From assembly GCF_033343995.1 (NCBI RefSeq), contig NZ_CP137573.1:3071001-3135000 (forward strand): a DNA stretch of 64,000 nucleotides, read 5' to 3'. Under the pieces are notes generated by a model that saw only the letters and a list, made by a program, of their open reading frames with translations, made no database searches and was not told where the DNA came from. Positions 47,789 through 57,002 of this stretch are shown here, one piece after another. The position numbers and the translations under genes are program-made. The stretch comes from Streptomyces sp. HUAS YS2. Its GTDB lineage: Bacteria > Actinomycetota > Actinomycetes > Streptomycetales > Streptomycetaceae. The number at the start of each line of letters is the position of its first letter. The first letter of the stretch is position 1.

Positions 47789-48370
47789 ATGACCGCAGCG
47801 ACTCGTTACCGCACCTCCACCGGCACCACTTCCCACCCCGCCGGAGACCCCACCACTCCGCCCCGCTGGGTCGTCCGTACCGCGCACCTCGCCGCACTCG
47901 CCCCGCTGCCGAGCGGCCTGTGGCGGCTGGCCGCCGCGCTGGGCGTGCCGGTCGGGTTCTCCGGGGAGAACGCGCTGGCCCACGTGACCCCGGGCGGCTT
48001 CTTCTCGCTCTACATGATCGGGCTGAGCCTGTTCGCGGAGACGCTCGGTCTGCTCGCGCTCGGTCTGGTCCAGCGCTGGGGCCAGGTGTTCTGGTCGTGG
48101 CTGCCGCTGGTCGGCGGGCGCAGAGTGCCGACCTGGTTCGCCGTGCCCCTGGCGGGCGCCGGGGCGCTCGCGCTCACGGCGATCACCGTCCTCGGTGCCT
48201 TCAACTGGAACGGCCCGGAGACCATGGGCCACCCCGAGTCCCCGAAGGGCCTCGCGTACCTGGTCATGACGGCCTGCTACGCCCCGCTGCTCGCCTGGGG
48301 GCCGCTGCTGGCCGTGGCGACCGCGCACTACTGGCTGCGCCGCCGCCGGGCCGCGCGCCAGGGCGCCTAG
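47789..48370 (+). CDS. four-helix membrane protein
   Basis: 193 residues from ATG with AAGGGA about 9 nt upstream. Four membrane helices: HLAALAPLPSGLWRLAAALG, GGFFSLYMIGLSLFAETLGL, VPLAGAGALALTAITVLGAF and the last near LVMTACYAPLLAWGPLLAVA. Resembles small membrane proteins adjacent to NarL-type systems. Divergent from that system with the palindromes in between, so it is the probable target. Function unknown. Confidence 0.75.
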   Translation: MTAATRYRTSTGTTSHPAGDPTTPPRWVVRTAHLAALAPLPSGLWRLAAALGVPVGFSGENALAHVTPGGFFSLYMIGLSLFAETLGLLALGLVQRWGQVFWSWLPLVGGRRVPTWFAVPLAGAGALALTAITVLGAFNWNGPETMGHPESPKGLAYLVMTACYAPLLAWGPLLAVATAHYWLRRRRAARQGA

Positions 48371-48384
48371 GGCCCAGAGACGAC

Positions 48385-48420
48385 AGGCGGCGGCGCCCCC
48401 GTCCGGGGGCGCCGCCGCCT
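48385..48420. terminator. bidirectional terminator hairpin
   Basis: AGGCGGCGGCGCCCCC (48385-48400) and GGGGGCGCCGCCGCCT (48405-48420) form a perfect 16-bp stem with a GTCC loop between the convergent membrane-protein and L,D-transpeptidase genes. Confidence 0.92.
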
Positions 48421-48442
48421 GGTGCGTGCGTGCGTGCGGGGA

Positions 48443-49711
48443 TCAGACCGCGGAGCCGGCCTTCCAGGACGCCCAGTCCAGGTTCCAGCCGTTCAGGCCG
48501 TTGTCGGGGGCGATCGTCTTGTCCTTGGAGTTCTTCACGACCACGACGTCACCGACGATCGAGTTGTCGTAGAGCCACGCGGCGGACTGGTTCGGGTCGC
48601 CGGCGCCCTTGACGTCGTTCAGGCCCACGCAGCCGTGGCTGGTGTTCGTGGAGCCGAAGATCGAGTCCGGACCCCAGTAGTTGCCGTGGATGAACGTGCC
48701 GGAGGTGGACAGGCGCATGGCGTGCGGCACGTCCTTGATGTCGTACTCGCCCTTGCCGTCGTCGTCCGTGAAGCCGACGGTCGCGCCGTTCATCCGGGTC
48801 TCCTTGAACTTCTCGGAGATCACCATCTGACCGTTGTAGGTCGGGTTGTCCGGGGAGCCGGCGGAGATCGGGATCGTCTTGACGACCTGGCCGTTCCGCT
48901 TGACCGTCATCGTCTTGGTGGCGACGTCGACGGTCGAGACCTGGTTGCGGCCGATCTTGAAGGTGACGGTCTTCTGCTGGACGCCGAAGACGCCCTGCGC
49001 GCCCTCGACGCCGTCGAGGTCCAGCTTCAGCGTGACGGTCGAGCCCTCGGTCCAGTACTGGTCCGGGCGGAAGTCCAGGCGCTGGTTGCCGAACCAGTGG
49101 CCGACGACCTCCTGGCCGGAGCTGGAGCTGACGGTGATGCCGCCCTGGACGGCCTTCTTGTCCGTGATCGCCTTGTTGAAGTTGATCGAGACGGGCATGC
49201 CGACGCCGACCGTGGAGCCGTCCTCGGGCGTGAAGTTGCCGATGAAGCTGTTGGCCTGGGAGACGGTGGTGAAGGAGGAGTTCTCGTGCGCCTCCAGGCC
49301 GTCCGCGTCCTTCGCCGTCGCGGCGATCTTGTAGACGGTGGCGCGGTCCAGCTGTTCGGTGGGCGCCCAGCTGGTGCCGTCCGCGGACATCTCGCCCTTG
49401 ACGGACTTGCCGCCCTCGGTGGTCATGGTGACCTGGGTGAGCGTGCCGCCGCTGACGGTGACCTTGGTGTCCTTGTTGATCGACGCGTTCACCGCGCCGT
49501 TCTTCGGCGTGATGGATATCTGCGCCTTGGACGTCTTCTGCGCCGCCGCCTCGTCGACCTGCGCCTGCGACTCCGGCGTCTTCGCGCTCGCCGCGCCGTC
49601 GCCGTCCCCGCCGCTGCACGCCGAGAGCACCAGAACGCCGCCGAGCAGCGCCGAGGCGGCCGCGAGGCCCTTCTTGCGCCGCTTGCCGTCCATGATCACA
49701 CGCTTCTCCAT
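48443..49711 (-). CDS. L,D-transpeptidase lipoprotein
   Basis: 422 residues from ATG MEKRVIMDGKRR (ATG at 49693 is also possible). Lipobox VLSAC with C32, so anchored at the outer membrane face. Two Ig-like domains (about 55-140 and 145-250: TPKNGAVNASINKDTKVTVS, TPEDGSTVGVGMPVSINFNK) precede a YkuD catalytic domain (about 250-400) with HGNYWG and the active-site motif SHGCVGLN (C361). Forms 3-3 peptidoglycan cross-links, as mycobacterial LdtMt2 does. Conserved Streptomyces gene beside hutH. Confidence 0.94.
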   Translation of the reverse strand: MEKRVIMDGKRRKKGLAAASALLGGVLVLSACSGGDGDGAASAKTPESQAQVDEAAAQKTSKAQISITPKNGAVNASINKDTKVTVSGGTLTQVTMTTEGGKSVKGEMSADGTSWAPTEQLDRATVYKIAATAKDADGLEAHENSSFTTVSQANSFIGNFTPEDGSTVGVGMPVSINFNKAITDKKAVQGGITVSSSSGQEVVGHWFGNQRLDFRPDQYWTEGSTVTLKLDLDGVEGAQGVFGVQQKTVTFKIGRNQVSTVDVATKTMTVKRNGQVVKTIPISAGSPDNPTYNGQMVISEKFKETRMNGATVGFTDDDGKGEYDIKDVPHAMRLSTSGTFIHGNYWGPDSIFGSTNTSHGCVGLNDVKGAGDPNQSAAWLYDNSIVGDVVVVKNSKDKTIAPDNGLNGWNLDWASWKAGSAV

Positions 49712-49845
49712 CGCCGCTGGTTTCCCCTGCCAACTACTCGTAACAACATCCATGAGAACCCGGCCGGTTCCGAATCCGTCGGGTTTGTGGGGAACACCAC
49801 TGATCGACGCGCGCGCGGAGCGGATGGTTCCAGGTGTATGGAAAA

Positions 49846-49883
49846 GGCCCCGGAGCGCGGTCTCGCGACGGCGCTCCGGGGCC
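49846..49883. terminator. terminator hairpin
   Basis: GGCCCCGGAGCGC (49846-49858) and GCGCTCCGGGGCC (49871-49883), 12-nt loop, downstream of the acidic protein gene. Confidence 0.85.
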
Positions 49884-49899
49884 TCCCGGGCTCTGGTTC

Positions 49900-50256
49900 T
49901 CAGGCCCGGACGACCGGATCGCCGTCCTCGTCGTCTTCCTCGACCCCATCTTCCTCGTCGAGGTCCCATTCCAGGGAATCGGGGTCGTACTCGACGGGCT
50001 CGGTGCTCCAGGAGGCGTGGGCGAGGTCGACCCCGCGGACGGCGCCGAGCAGGTCGACGGGGTCCACGAGGTACGCGAGGGCCTCCGCCTCGTCCTCGCG
50101 CACCGCCTCCTCGGCGAAGGTCCGTTCCTCGGCCGGCATGGCCTCGTCGGTCGCGATCCGCTCCAGGGCGGCGGCGGTCAGGGCCTCCGCGTCGGCCACT
50201 TCGAGGACCAGATCCACTCGAAGCCGTACATACCGTGATGTCTCAGAAGTCGTCAT
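49900..50256 (-). CDS. small acidic cytoplasmic protein
   Basis: 118 residues from ATG MTTSETSRYVRLR. N-terminal half helical and beta (RLRVDLVLEVADAEALTAAA, EERTFAEEAVREDEAEAL); C-terminal 30 residues are very acidic (DLDEEDGVEEDDEDGD). No family recognised. Divergent from the small LAXTG protein gene; terminator downstream. Confidence 0.75.
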   Translation of the reverse strand: MTTSETSRYVRLRVDLVLEVADAEALTAAALERIATDEAMPAEERTFAEEAVREDEAEALAYLVDPVDLLGAVRGVDLAHASWSTEPVEYDPDSLEWDLDEEDGVEEDDEDGDPVVRA

Positions 50257-50366
50257 ACGACGGAGCGTAAGCTGCGCGGGGCCTCGGCTTTCCTGCGACC
50301 CGCTGTGTTCATTAGCATCGGCGGACGCCACCAATTCGCGGATGCCGCAAGGGGGATCGAATTTCC

Positions 50367-50636
50367 GTGTCCGTCGCTCGCCGACCGCTGCTGACCGCCA
50401 CCGCCGCCGGCACGCTGCTGTGTGCGCTGTGGTTCGTCCCGTCCGCGAACGCCACCGACGAGGAACTGGCCGCCGAACAGCGGCGCGCCGTCGTCGCCCA
50501 GAGCGAGCAGGAGCTGCGACTCGCGGACACCGGCGGGGTGGACACGACGCCGTACCTGCTGGGCGGCACGGGCTTCCTGGTGGTCGGCGCGGGCTTCGTG
50601 ACGCTGGCGATGCGGCGCGGCGGCCGGGCGTACTGA
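50367..50636 (+). CDS. small sortase-anchored (LAXTG) protein
   Basis: 89 residues from GTG with AAGGGGGAT upstream. Signal peptide about 1-28 (LLCALWFVPSANA). A short charged helix (EELAAEQRRAVVAQSEQEL) is followed by the sorting signal LADTGG, one hydrophobic helix (YLLGGTGFLVVGAGFVTLAM) and a basic tail RRGGRAY. This is the class E sortase cleavage pattern of Streptomyces long chaplins. So small that after cleavage only about 26 residues would be left on the wall. Function unknown. Confidence 0.8.
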   Translation: MSVARRPLLTATAAGTLLCALWFVPSANATDEELAAEQRRAVVAQSEQELRLADTGGVDTTPYLLGGTGFLVVGAGFVTLAMRRGGRAY

Positions 50637-50668
50637 CACGGACGCAGACGCACGAAGACGGACTCAGA

Positions 50669-50716
50669 CGTACGAAGAGGGCCGCTCCCGGCACCGGGGG
50701 CGGCCCTCTTCGTACG
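50669..50716. terminator. bidirectional terminator hairpin
   Basis: A perfect 17-bp stem, CGTACGAAGAGGGCCGC (50669-50685) with GCGGCCCTCTTCGTACG (50700-50716), between the convergent LAXTG protein gene and hutH. Confidence 0.92.
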
Positions 50717-50726
50717 CGAGGCTTCG

Positions 50727-52274
50727 CTAGGCCAGCGGGCCGGTCACCGTCTCGACGGCGGTGACGAGCTTGCCGCTGCGGACGAAGACGTCGGCGGCCT
50801 CCAGGTCGGGGGCGAGGAAGCGGTCCGGGCCGGGGCCCTGGACACCGGCGCCGCGCAGGGCCTCGATGGCCGCCTGGGAGGCGGGGGCCGGGGTGAGGCC
50901 GTGGCGGAGCTCGATGCCGCGGGTGGCGGCGTACAGCTCGACGGCGAGGATCCGGTTGAGGTTGCCGATCGCGGTGCGCAGCTTGCGGGCGGCGGACCAG
51001 CCCATGGAGACATGGTCCTCCTGCATCGCGGAGGACGGGATCGAGTCCGCGGAGGCCGGGACGGCGAGCCGCTTCATCTCGCTGACCAGGGCGGCCTGCG
51101 TGTACTGGGCGATCATCAGGCCGGAGTCGACGCCGGCGTCGTCGGCGAGGAACGGCGGGAGGCCGTGCGAGCGGTTCTTGTCGAGGAGCCGGTCCGTGCG
51201 GCGCTCGGCGATGGAGCCGAGGTCGGCGGCGGCGATCGCGAGGAAGTCGAGGACGTACGCGACGGGGGCGCCGTGGAAGTTGCCGTTGGACTCGACGCGG
51301 CCGTCGGCGAGCACGACCGGGTTGTCGACGGCGGACGCCAGCTCGCGCTCGGCGACGAGGCGGGCGTGCGCGACGGTGTCGCGGCCGGCGCCGGCGACCT
51401 GCGGGGCGCAGCGGATCGAGTACGCGTCCTGCACGCGCGGGGCCTCGTCGGCCTGGAAGTGGCCGGTGAGCTCGGAGCCGTCGAGGACCGCGAGCATGTT
51501 GGCGGCGGAGGCGCCCTGGCCCGGGTGGGGGCGGATGGCGTGCAGCTCGGGGCGGAGGACCTTGTCCGTGCCGAGCAGGGCCTCCAGGGAGAGCGCCGCG
51601 GTGATGTCGGCGGTCTTGTAGAGGGTGTCGAGGTCGGCGAGGGCCATGCAGAGCATGCCGAGCATGCCGTCGGTGCCGTTGAGGAGGGCCAGGCCCTCCT
51701 TCTCGCGGAGCTCGACGGGGGCGATGCCGTGCGCGGCGAGCAGCTCGCCGGCGGGCTTCACGACGCCGTCCGGGCCCTCCGCGTCGCCCTCGCCCATGAG
51801 CGCGAGGGCGCAGTGGGAGAGCGGCGCGAGGTCGCCGGAGCAGCCGAGCGAGCCGTACTCGTGGACGACCGGGGTGATGCCGGCGTTGAGCAGGTCGGCC
51901 ATGGTCTGGGCGACCTCGGGGCGGACGCCGGTGTGGCCGGAGGCCACGGTCTTGAGCCGCAGGAACATCAGCGCGCGCACGACCTCGCGCTCGACGCGCG
52001 GGCCCATGCCGGCGGCGTGCGAGCGGACGATGTTGCGCTGCAGCTGGGCGCGGAGCTCGTGGCTGATGTGCCGGGTGGCGAGCGCACCGAAGCCGGTCGA
52101 GACGCCGTAGACGGGCTCGGGCTTGGCGGCGAGCGCGTCGACGACCGCCCGCGCGGCGGCGAGCGCCTGCAGCGCCACGGGCGAGAGCTCGACACGGGCG
52201 CCGTGACGGGCGACGTCGATGACGTCCTGCGCGGTGGTGCCGGACGTCCCCAGCACGACGGAGTGCATATCCAT
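50727..52274 (-). CDS. hutH: histidine ammonia-lyase
   Basis: 515 residues from ATG MDMHSVVLG. Deaminates histidine to urocanate, first step of histidine use. The MIO prosthetic group forms from residues 145-147 in GSLGCSGDLAPLSH; the triad here is Cys-Ser-Gly instead of the usual Ala-Ser-Gly, which I recall also from the S. griseus enzyme. YGVSTGFGAL and NGNFHGAP are active-site segments; IPSSAMQEDHVSMG is near the C-terminal lid. Full length for the family. No other hut gene is adjacent. Confidence 0.96.
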   Translation of the reverse strand: MDMHSVVLGTSGTTAQDVIDVARHGARVELSPVALQALAAARAVVDALAAKPEPVYGVSTGFGALATRHISHELRAQLQRNIVRSHAAGMGPRVEREVVRALMFLRLKTVASGHTGVRPEVAQTMADLLNAGITPVVHEYGSLGCSGDLAPLSHCALALMGEGDAEGPDGVVKPAGELLAAHGIAPVELREKEGLALLNGTDGMLGMLCMALADLDTLYKTADITAALSLEALLGTDKVLRPELHAIRPHPGQGASAANMLAVLDGSELTGHFQADEAPRVQDAYSIRCAPQVAGAGRDTVAHARLVAERELASAVDNPVVLADGRVESNGNFHGAPVAYVLDFLAIAAADLGSIAERRTDRLLDKNRSHGLPPFLADDAGVDSGLMIAQYTQAALVSEMKRLAVPASADSIPSSAMQEDHVSMGWSAARKLRTAIGNLNRILAVELYAATRGIELRHGLTPAPASQAAIEALRGAGVQGPGPDRFLAPDLEAADVFVRSGKLVTAVETVTGPLA

Positions 52275-52490
52275 ATTCAGCAGCCTACGGACTGAATCCC
52301 AACATGTCACCACCCCTCTTCCTGACGACCCCTTACACCGACCGGGTGGACGACGTCGCCGCAGGCGGCGAGGGACGGACGCGGCGAAGCGGGGCGCTGC
52401 GGGGGCGGGCGCGGCGGGGCGGGGCCACAGGCACCGGAGAGGTGCAGCCGCGCGAGGGGCCGACCGGGGGAGATTGACCCGCGAAGGCTC

Positions 52491-52510
52491 CTCGGCGCAC
52501 CCGCGCCGAG
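52491..52510. terminator. candidate terminator hairpin after cdgE
   Basis: CTCGGCGC (52491-52498) and GCGCCGAG (52503-52510) with a 4-nt loop, 36 bp after the cdgE stop. The remaining 270-bp spacer up to hutH shows no gene. Confidence 0.55.
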
Positions 52511-52545
52511 CCGGCAGCGGTGCGCCGCCCCCGCGAGCGCTCCGC

Positions 52546-53664
52546 TCACACCGGGGGTGCGTCGCGGAAACGGCGGCGGTCTCTCGGGTGCGGAGGCGGG
52601 GCGTCCGCGAGGCGGACCACCGCGCCGTCGCGGCCGGCCACCACCGGCTTCGCCGAGCGGGCCGCCTTGGCCTGGTACTGGGCCGCGTCCGCGAGGCGGA
52701 ACAGGCGGCGGGCCGAGCGGAGGGGGCCGATCTCGTCCCCGGTGGACGCGACGCCGCAGGCCACGCCCTCGCCGAGCTCCAGCTCCTCGGCCCGTACGCA
52801 CAGCTCGTCGGCGACCCGCACCACCTCGTCCGCCGTGGGGCCCACCGACAGCAGGCAGAACTCGTCGCCGCCGAGCCGGGCCGACAGCGCGCCGGGGAGC
52901 ATCGCCCCGCACCGCGACAGAACGGAGCCGAACCGTTCCAGCAGCCGGTCGCCCACCGCGTGCCCGTGGGTGTCGTTGACGAGCTTGAGACCGTTCAGGT
53001 CGCAGACGACGAGACTCACCACCGTCCCGTCCGTCCGGTACCGCTCGACCGCCTCGTCGAGCCGGGCGTCGACCGCCCTGCGGTTCGCCAGGCCCGTCAG
53101 CGGGTCGGTGAAGGCCAGCTTGCGGACCTCCTCCAGGCGCTCCGCCTGCGCGATCCCCGCCGCGACCACCGCAGACAGCACCGTCGCGAAGCCCGCGTCG
53201 TCCGCGCCGAAGACCGGCGCACCGGCCGGCCGCGCCACGTACAGCTCGCCCCAGGCCCGTCCGTGCAGCACGATCGGGGCCACCACGCAGGAGCCCCGGC
53301 CGCGCTTGCGCAGCCCCAGGACCCGCCCGGTCGGCGGTTCGTCCGCGTCGGTCTCGACCCACGCGTCGGGCCCGCCACCACCGGCCCATCGCTCGTGCAG
53401 GAACTCGGTGATCTCGGGGAACTCGTGCACCGGGTACGTCTCGGAGTCCGGGAACTCCTCCTCGCCCAGGGCCCGCTCCCCCGCGTTCACCAGCACCTTC
53501 AGACGGCCGTGGTCCCGCTCCCACACCGACACCGCGGCGAAGCTGCCACCCAGCCCGGCGGCGGCGCCGAGCGCCGCCGCCCGCCAGGACTCCCGCGGGG
53601 TGTGTGCCGCCGCCATCGCCTGCGCCAGGGCCACTACGGCCCGCAGCCGCACATCATCTCCCAT
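52546..53664 (-). CDS. cdgE: GAF-GGDEF diguanylate cyclase
   Basis: 372 residues. N-terminal GAF-like sensor domain (about 10-165) and GGDEF domain (about 184-340) with an intact active site RLGGDEF (265-269) and substrate residues in DLNGLKLVNDTHGH. No RxxD inhibitory site is found five residues before GGDEF. It makes c-di-GMP, which in Streptomyces binds BldD and holds development back. The name cdgE follows from my memory of the S. coelicolor gene next to hutH. Soluble, so the GAF domain senses a cytoplasmic ligand. Confidence 0.92.
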   Translation of the reverse strand: MGDDVRLRAVVALAQAMAAAHTPRESWRAAALGAAAGLGGSFAAVSVWERDHGRLKVLVNAGERALGEEEFPDSETYPVHEFPEITEFLHERWAGGGGPDAWVETDADEPPTGRVLGLRKRGRGSCVVAPIVLHGRAWGELYVARPAGAPVFGADDAGFATVLSAVVAAGIAQAERLEEVRKLAFTDPLTGLANRRAVDARLDEAVERYRTDGTVVSLVVCDLNGLKLVNDTHGHAVGDRLLERFGSVLSRCGAMLPGALSARLGGDEFCLLSVGPTADEVVRVADELCVRAEELELGEGVACGVASTGDEIGPLRSARRLFRLADAAQYQAKAARSAKPVVAGRDGAVVRLADAPPPHPRDRRRFRDAPPV

Positions 53665-53791
53665 TCCTCCAGCTTAGGGAGGTTTCGTCCGTTTTCACTC
53701 GCGAGGCGTCACGGAAGATCACGAAGCGTCACGCACGTCACCCGCCCGACTGCCCACGGCAGCTCATCGACGGGGGCGTTCACCCACCCGC

Positions 53792-54586
53792 TCACTCACC
53801 CGGCCAGTTCGGCTTCCGCTTCTCGTTGAACGCCGCCACACCCTCCGCGCGGTCCCCGGAGAAGGCCACCGAGCGCCACGCCGCGTCCTCGACCTCCAGG
53901 CCCGCCCGCAGGTCGAGACCCTGCCCCAGCCGCATCGCGCGCTTCGCCGCCCGCAGCCCGACCGGCGAGTTCGCCGCGATCCGGCCGGCCAGCTCCAGCG
54001 CCGCGGTCCGCGCGTCCTCCTCCAGGAGATCGACGAGGCCCAGCTCACGGGCCTCCACCGCCTTCACCCGGCGCGCCGTGAACACCAGCTCGGCCGCCCG
54101 CGCGGCACCGACCCGGCGCGGCAGCAGCTGCGTACCGCCGCCGCCCGGGATGACGCCCACCGAGACCTCCGGCAGCCCGACCACGGCCGTCGCGTCCGCG
54201 ACGATCACGTCACAGGCCAGCGCCAGCTCGAAGCCGCCGCCCAGCGCGAAGCCGTGCACCGCGGCGACGGTCGGCATCGGCAGCTCCAGCACGCCGGTGT
54301 ACGCGCCGCGGGCCGTCGGCCGCTGCCGGACCAGCTCCGCGTCCGTGAAGGAGTTCCGCTCCTTGAGGTCCGCGCCGACGCAGAACGCCTTCTCGTTCGA
54401 CGAGGTCAGCACCGTCACCCGCACCGACGGGTCCGCGGCGAGCGCGTCGCAGGCCGCCCCGATGGACCGCGCCATCTCGGACGAGACCGCGTTCATCGCC
54501 TTGGGCCGGTCGAGGACGAGCTCGGCGACGTACCCCTGGTCGTGCCGACGTACGGCGACGAACTCCCCAAAACGCTGCTCGGACAT
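53792..54586 (-). CDS. enoyl-CoA hydratase/isomerase family protein
   Basis: 264 residues from ATG. Crotonase fold: first oxyanion-hole segment AFCVGADLKER, second ALGGGFELALACD, and catalytic Glu in LPEVSVGVIPGGGGTQLLPR. Hydrates trans-2-enoyl-CoA in fatty or amino acid breakdown; the substrate is not deducible. Monocistronic; followed by a spacer before cdgE. Confidence 0.94.
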   Translation of the reverse strand: MSEQRFGEFVAVRRHDQGYVAELVLDRPKAMNAVSSEMARSIGAACDALAADPSVRVTVLTSSNEKAFCVGADLKERNSFTDAELVRQRPTARGAYTGVLELPMPTVAAVHGFALGGGFELALACDVIVADATAVVGLPEVSVGVIPGGGGTQLLPRRVGAARAAELVFTARRVKAVEARELGLVDLLEEDARTAALELAGRIAANSPVGLRAAKRAMRLGQGLDLRAGLEVEDAAWRSVAFSGDRAEGVAAFNEKRKPNWPGE

Positions 54587-54625
54587 GACCGCAGACCTCC
54601 CGGTTAACGACTGTTCACCGGGATC

Positions 54626-55756
54626 CTAGGTGGGACGGCGGCTCAGCTGCCAGGGCTCCACGACTCCGAGTCCGCGTACCGGCCGCTGCCACATCGGCTG
54701 CAGCGCGAAGCGGTACGACGGGGGCTCCTCGCCCTCCTTCTCCGCGCGGGCCGCCTCCTCCGCCGCCTGCGTCTCCGAGACGGGGGCCTCCCCGGTCCGG
54801 GTCAGCTCCTCGGCGAGCGCGCCGTCGACGAGCACGGCGTCCTTGGGCGCTATCGACGTGAGCCGGCTCGCCAGGTTCACGGTCGTGCCGAAGACGTCGC
54901 CCATCCGCGTCGTCACCGTGCCGAACGCGATGCCGACCCGCAGCGCGGGCATCGTCTCGTCCGGGGTCAGGGTCTCGATCAGCCGCAGCGCGATCTCCGC
55001 GGCGGTGCCGGCGTCGTCGGCGCAGTACAGCACCTCGTCGCCGAGGGTCTTGATCAGCCGGCCGCCGTGCGCGGCGACCAGGTCGGCGCAGGTCGTCTCG
55101 AAGGCCTCGACCAGCTCGCCCAGCTCCTCCTCCTCGAGGCGGCGGGTCAGCCGGGTGAAGCCGACCAGGTCGGCGAAGCCGACGGCGAGGCGGCGGTCGA
55201 CCATCTCCTCGTCGTCCGCGGCCTGCACGACGCGGCCGGTCGCGGCGGCGAGCTGGCGCCGCCACACGTACACCAGGAACTCCTCCAGCTCGGGCAGGAG
55301 CAGCTCGACCAGCGGGTACGTCACCTCGGTCCGGGTCATGCCCGGCTCGGGCGGCTCGGTGAGGCCCTCCAGGAAGGAATCGATCTGCCATTCGGCCAGC
55401 CGGGCGGTGGTCTGCCCGGTGGACCGGGCGACCTGCACCGCCATCGGCTCGCTCAGCAGCCCGGCCTCGACGAGACCGGCGAGCCGGCGCAGCGCCAGGA
55501 CGTCCGCCTCGGTGAGCGCCTTGGCCTGCCCGATGTCGGCGAAGCCCATCGCCCGCCAGAAACGCGAGGCCAGCTCCATGGAGACACCGGCGGTACGGGC
55601 CGCCTGAAAGGGCGTGTAGCGCCGGTCCGCGCCCAGGATGAGCTGCTCGAGGCGGATCGCCAAGGGGTCGTCGGTCGGCTCGGCCGTGTGATCGACGACA
55701 TGGTGGGGGGTGTGATGGGTGGCCCCGCCACCTGAGTTCGCGTCGTCGACGGTCAC
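54626..55756 (-). CDS. cya: adenylate cyclase (class III)
   Basis: 376 residues from GTG with AGGAGG about 6 nt upstream; the same frame stays open to 56872 but this is compositional. The first 180 residues are an all-helical regulatory region (YTPFQAARTAGVSMELASRF). The catalytic domain (about 195-335) has metal Asp in VGFADLVGFTRL, GGRLIKTLGDEVLYC and GIAFGTV. Makes cAMP, needed for spore germination in Streptomyces. The C-terminal tail is acidic (EAARAEKEGEE). Confidence 0.95.
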   Translation of the reverse strand: MTVDDANSGGGATHHTPHHVVDHTAEPTDDPLAIRLEQLILGADRRYTPFQAARTAGVSMELASRFWRAMGFADIGQAKALTEADVLALRRLAGLVEAGLLSEPMAVQVARSTGQTTARLAEWQIDSFLEGLTEPPEPGMTRTEVTYPLVELLLPELEEFLVYVWRRQLAAATGRVVQAADDEEMVDRRLAVGFADLVGFTRLTRRLEEEELGELVEAFETTCADLVAAHGGRLIKTLGDEVLYCADDAGTAAEIALRLIETLTPDETMPALRVGIAFGTVTTRMGDVFGTTVNLASRLTSIAPKDAVLVDGALAEELTRTGEAPVSETQAAEEAARAEKEGEEPPSYRFALQPMWQRPVRGLGVVEPWQLSRRPT

Positions 55757-55896
55757 CGGCCGCCTCCTGCCCGTTCCCTGCCCACTGTCCTGCCGATCTG
55801 TCGCCTGGATCGCGCTCCACGATACGACAGGTGTGTGCTGGCTCACGCCGCATCCCGTCGTCGGAACGCGTACGAGTGGGTAGGGGGGCATGCCTG

Positions 55897-55915
55897 CGGC
55901 CGGGTGAACCGGCCG
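55897..55915. terminator. candidate birA terminator
   Basis: CGGCCGG (55897-55903) and CCGGCCG (55909-55915) around GTGAA, downstream of birA. The 236-bp spacer holds no gene. Confidence 0.5.
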
Positions 55916-55992
55916 TCGTCCCGACACCCCGAAGCAGGCGTCGGCGCCCCACGCCCCGGGCCCCGGTGCCCTACGCCTGGGCCCGGCGCGCC

Positions 55993-56868
55993 CTACTCCT
56001 GGGCCCGTACGTGGACGATGTCGCCCGCGCCGACCGCCTCCGTGCCGCCGCCCTCCGTCTCGACGACCAGCCGGCCGTGCTCGTCCAGCCGGACCGCGTC
56101 GCCCTCCAGGGCCCGCTCGCCGGGCAGCTCCGCCCGTACGCGGTGGCCCAGGGTCGCGCAGTTCGCCTCGTACGCGGCCCGCAGCCCTGATGCCTCCGGG
56201 TCGCCGCCGGCGGACCGCCAGTCCCCGTACCACTGCTCCAGGGACCGCAGCACGGCCCGCAGCAGGGTGTCCCGGTCGGTGGAGACCGCGTCGGCCAGCA
56301 GCAGCGAACCGGCGGCGGGCACCGGCAGCTCCTCGTCGCGCAGCGTGACGTTGATGCCGAGCCCGACGACGACGGCGTCGTTCCCGGCCCGCTCGGCGAG
56401 GATCCCGCCGGTCTTGCGCTCCTCGCCGCCGACCTTCACCAGCAGGTCGTTGGGCCACTTGAGGGAGACGTCCACACCGCCGGCCCGGGACAGCCCGGTC
56501 GCCGCCGCGACGCCGGTGAGCAACGGCAGCCAGCCCCACCGCTCCACCAGCACGCCCGGCTTGAGCAGCACGGACAGGAACAGTCCGGAGCGCGCGGGCG
56601 CGACCCACGACCGGTCGAGGCGCCCGCGCCCGGCGGTCTGCTCCTCGGCGACGAGCACGGCGCCCTCGGGCAGCTCGTCGGCCCGCGCGGCCAGATCCGA
56701 GTTCGTGGACCCGGTCGTGGCCACGACGTCGAGGGCGGTCCACAGCCCGCCGGGATGCACCAGGCCCTTGCTGAGCGCGGCGCCGTTGAGCGGCGGTCGT
56801 TCGAGGTCGGACCAGCGTCCGCCGGACGCGCCCGCGGGCGCGTCGCCTGAACCAATAGGAGGCGTCAT
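55993..56868 (-). CDS. birA: biotin-[acetyl-CoA-carboxylase] ligase
   Basis: 291 residues from ATG MTPPIGSGDAP (the longer frame runs into the pccB promoter). Biotin ligase motifs AGRGRLDRSW (biotinyl-AMP loop) and KWPNDLLV, followed by GGILAE and GLGINVTL, with the small C-terminal SH3-like domain. No N-terminal DNA-binding domain, so it is a ligase only. It biotinylates the carboxylase alpha subunit; the divergent pccB encodes the matching beta subunit, and the two start codons are 134 bp apart. Confidence 0.94.
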   Translation of the reverse strand: MTPPIGSGDAPAGASGGRWSDLERPPLNGAALSKGLVHPGGLWTALDVVATTGSTNSDLAARADELPEGAVLVAEEQTAGRGRLDRSWVAPARSGLFLSVLLKPGVLVERWGWLPLLTGVAAATGLSRAGGVDVSLKWPNDLLVKVGGEERKTGGILAERAGNDAVVVGLGINVTLRDEELPVPAAGSLLLADAVSTDRDTLLRAVLRSLEQWYGDWRSAGGDPEASGLRAAYEANCATLGHRVRAELPGERALEGDAVRLDEHGRLVVETEGGGTEAVGAGDIVHVRAQE

Positions 56869-57002
56869 GCAAGGCAGCCTAGGTGTGGCAAACGCCGCAC
56901 TGCCGAACCGTATCGCCGCCACTACGCTACGGGTCAGTAGGCCAGCAGTAGCCCATTCGTAGTCAACGAACCCCCCGTGACCAGGCAGGGAGCCGCATCC
57001 CG

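Noticed and set aside
55757..56872. Upstream extension of the cya frame to 748 residues
   Set aside because: The added part is Arg/Gly/Ala-rich and antiparallel to no domain; the GTG at 55756 has an AGGAGG site and matches the usual cyclase length. The birA gene occupies the same strand in another frame.
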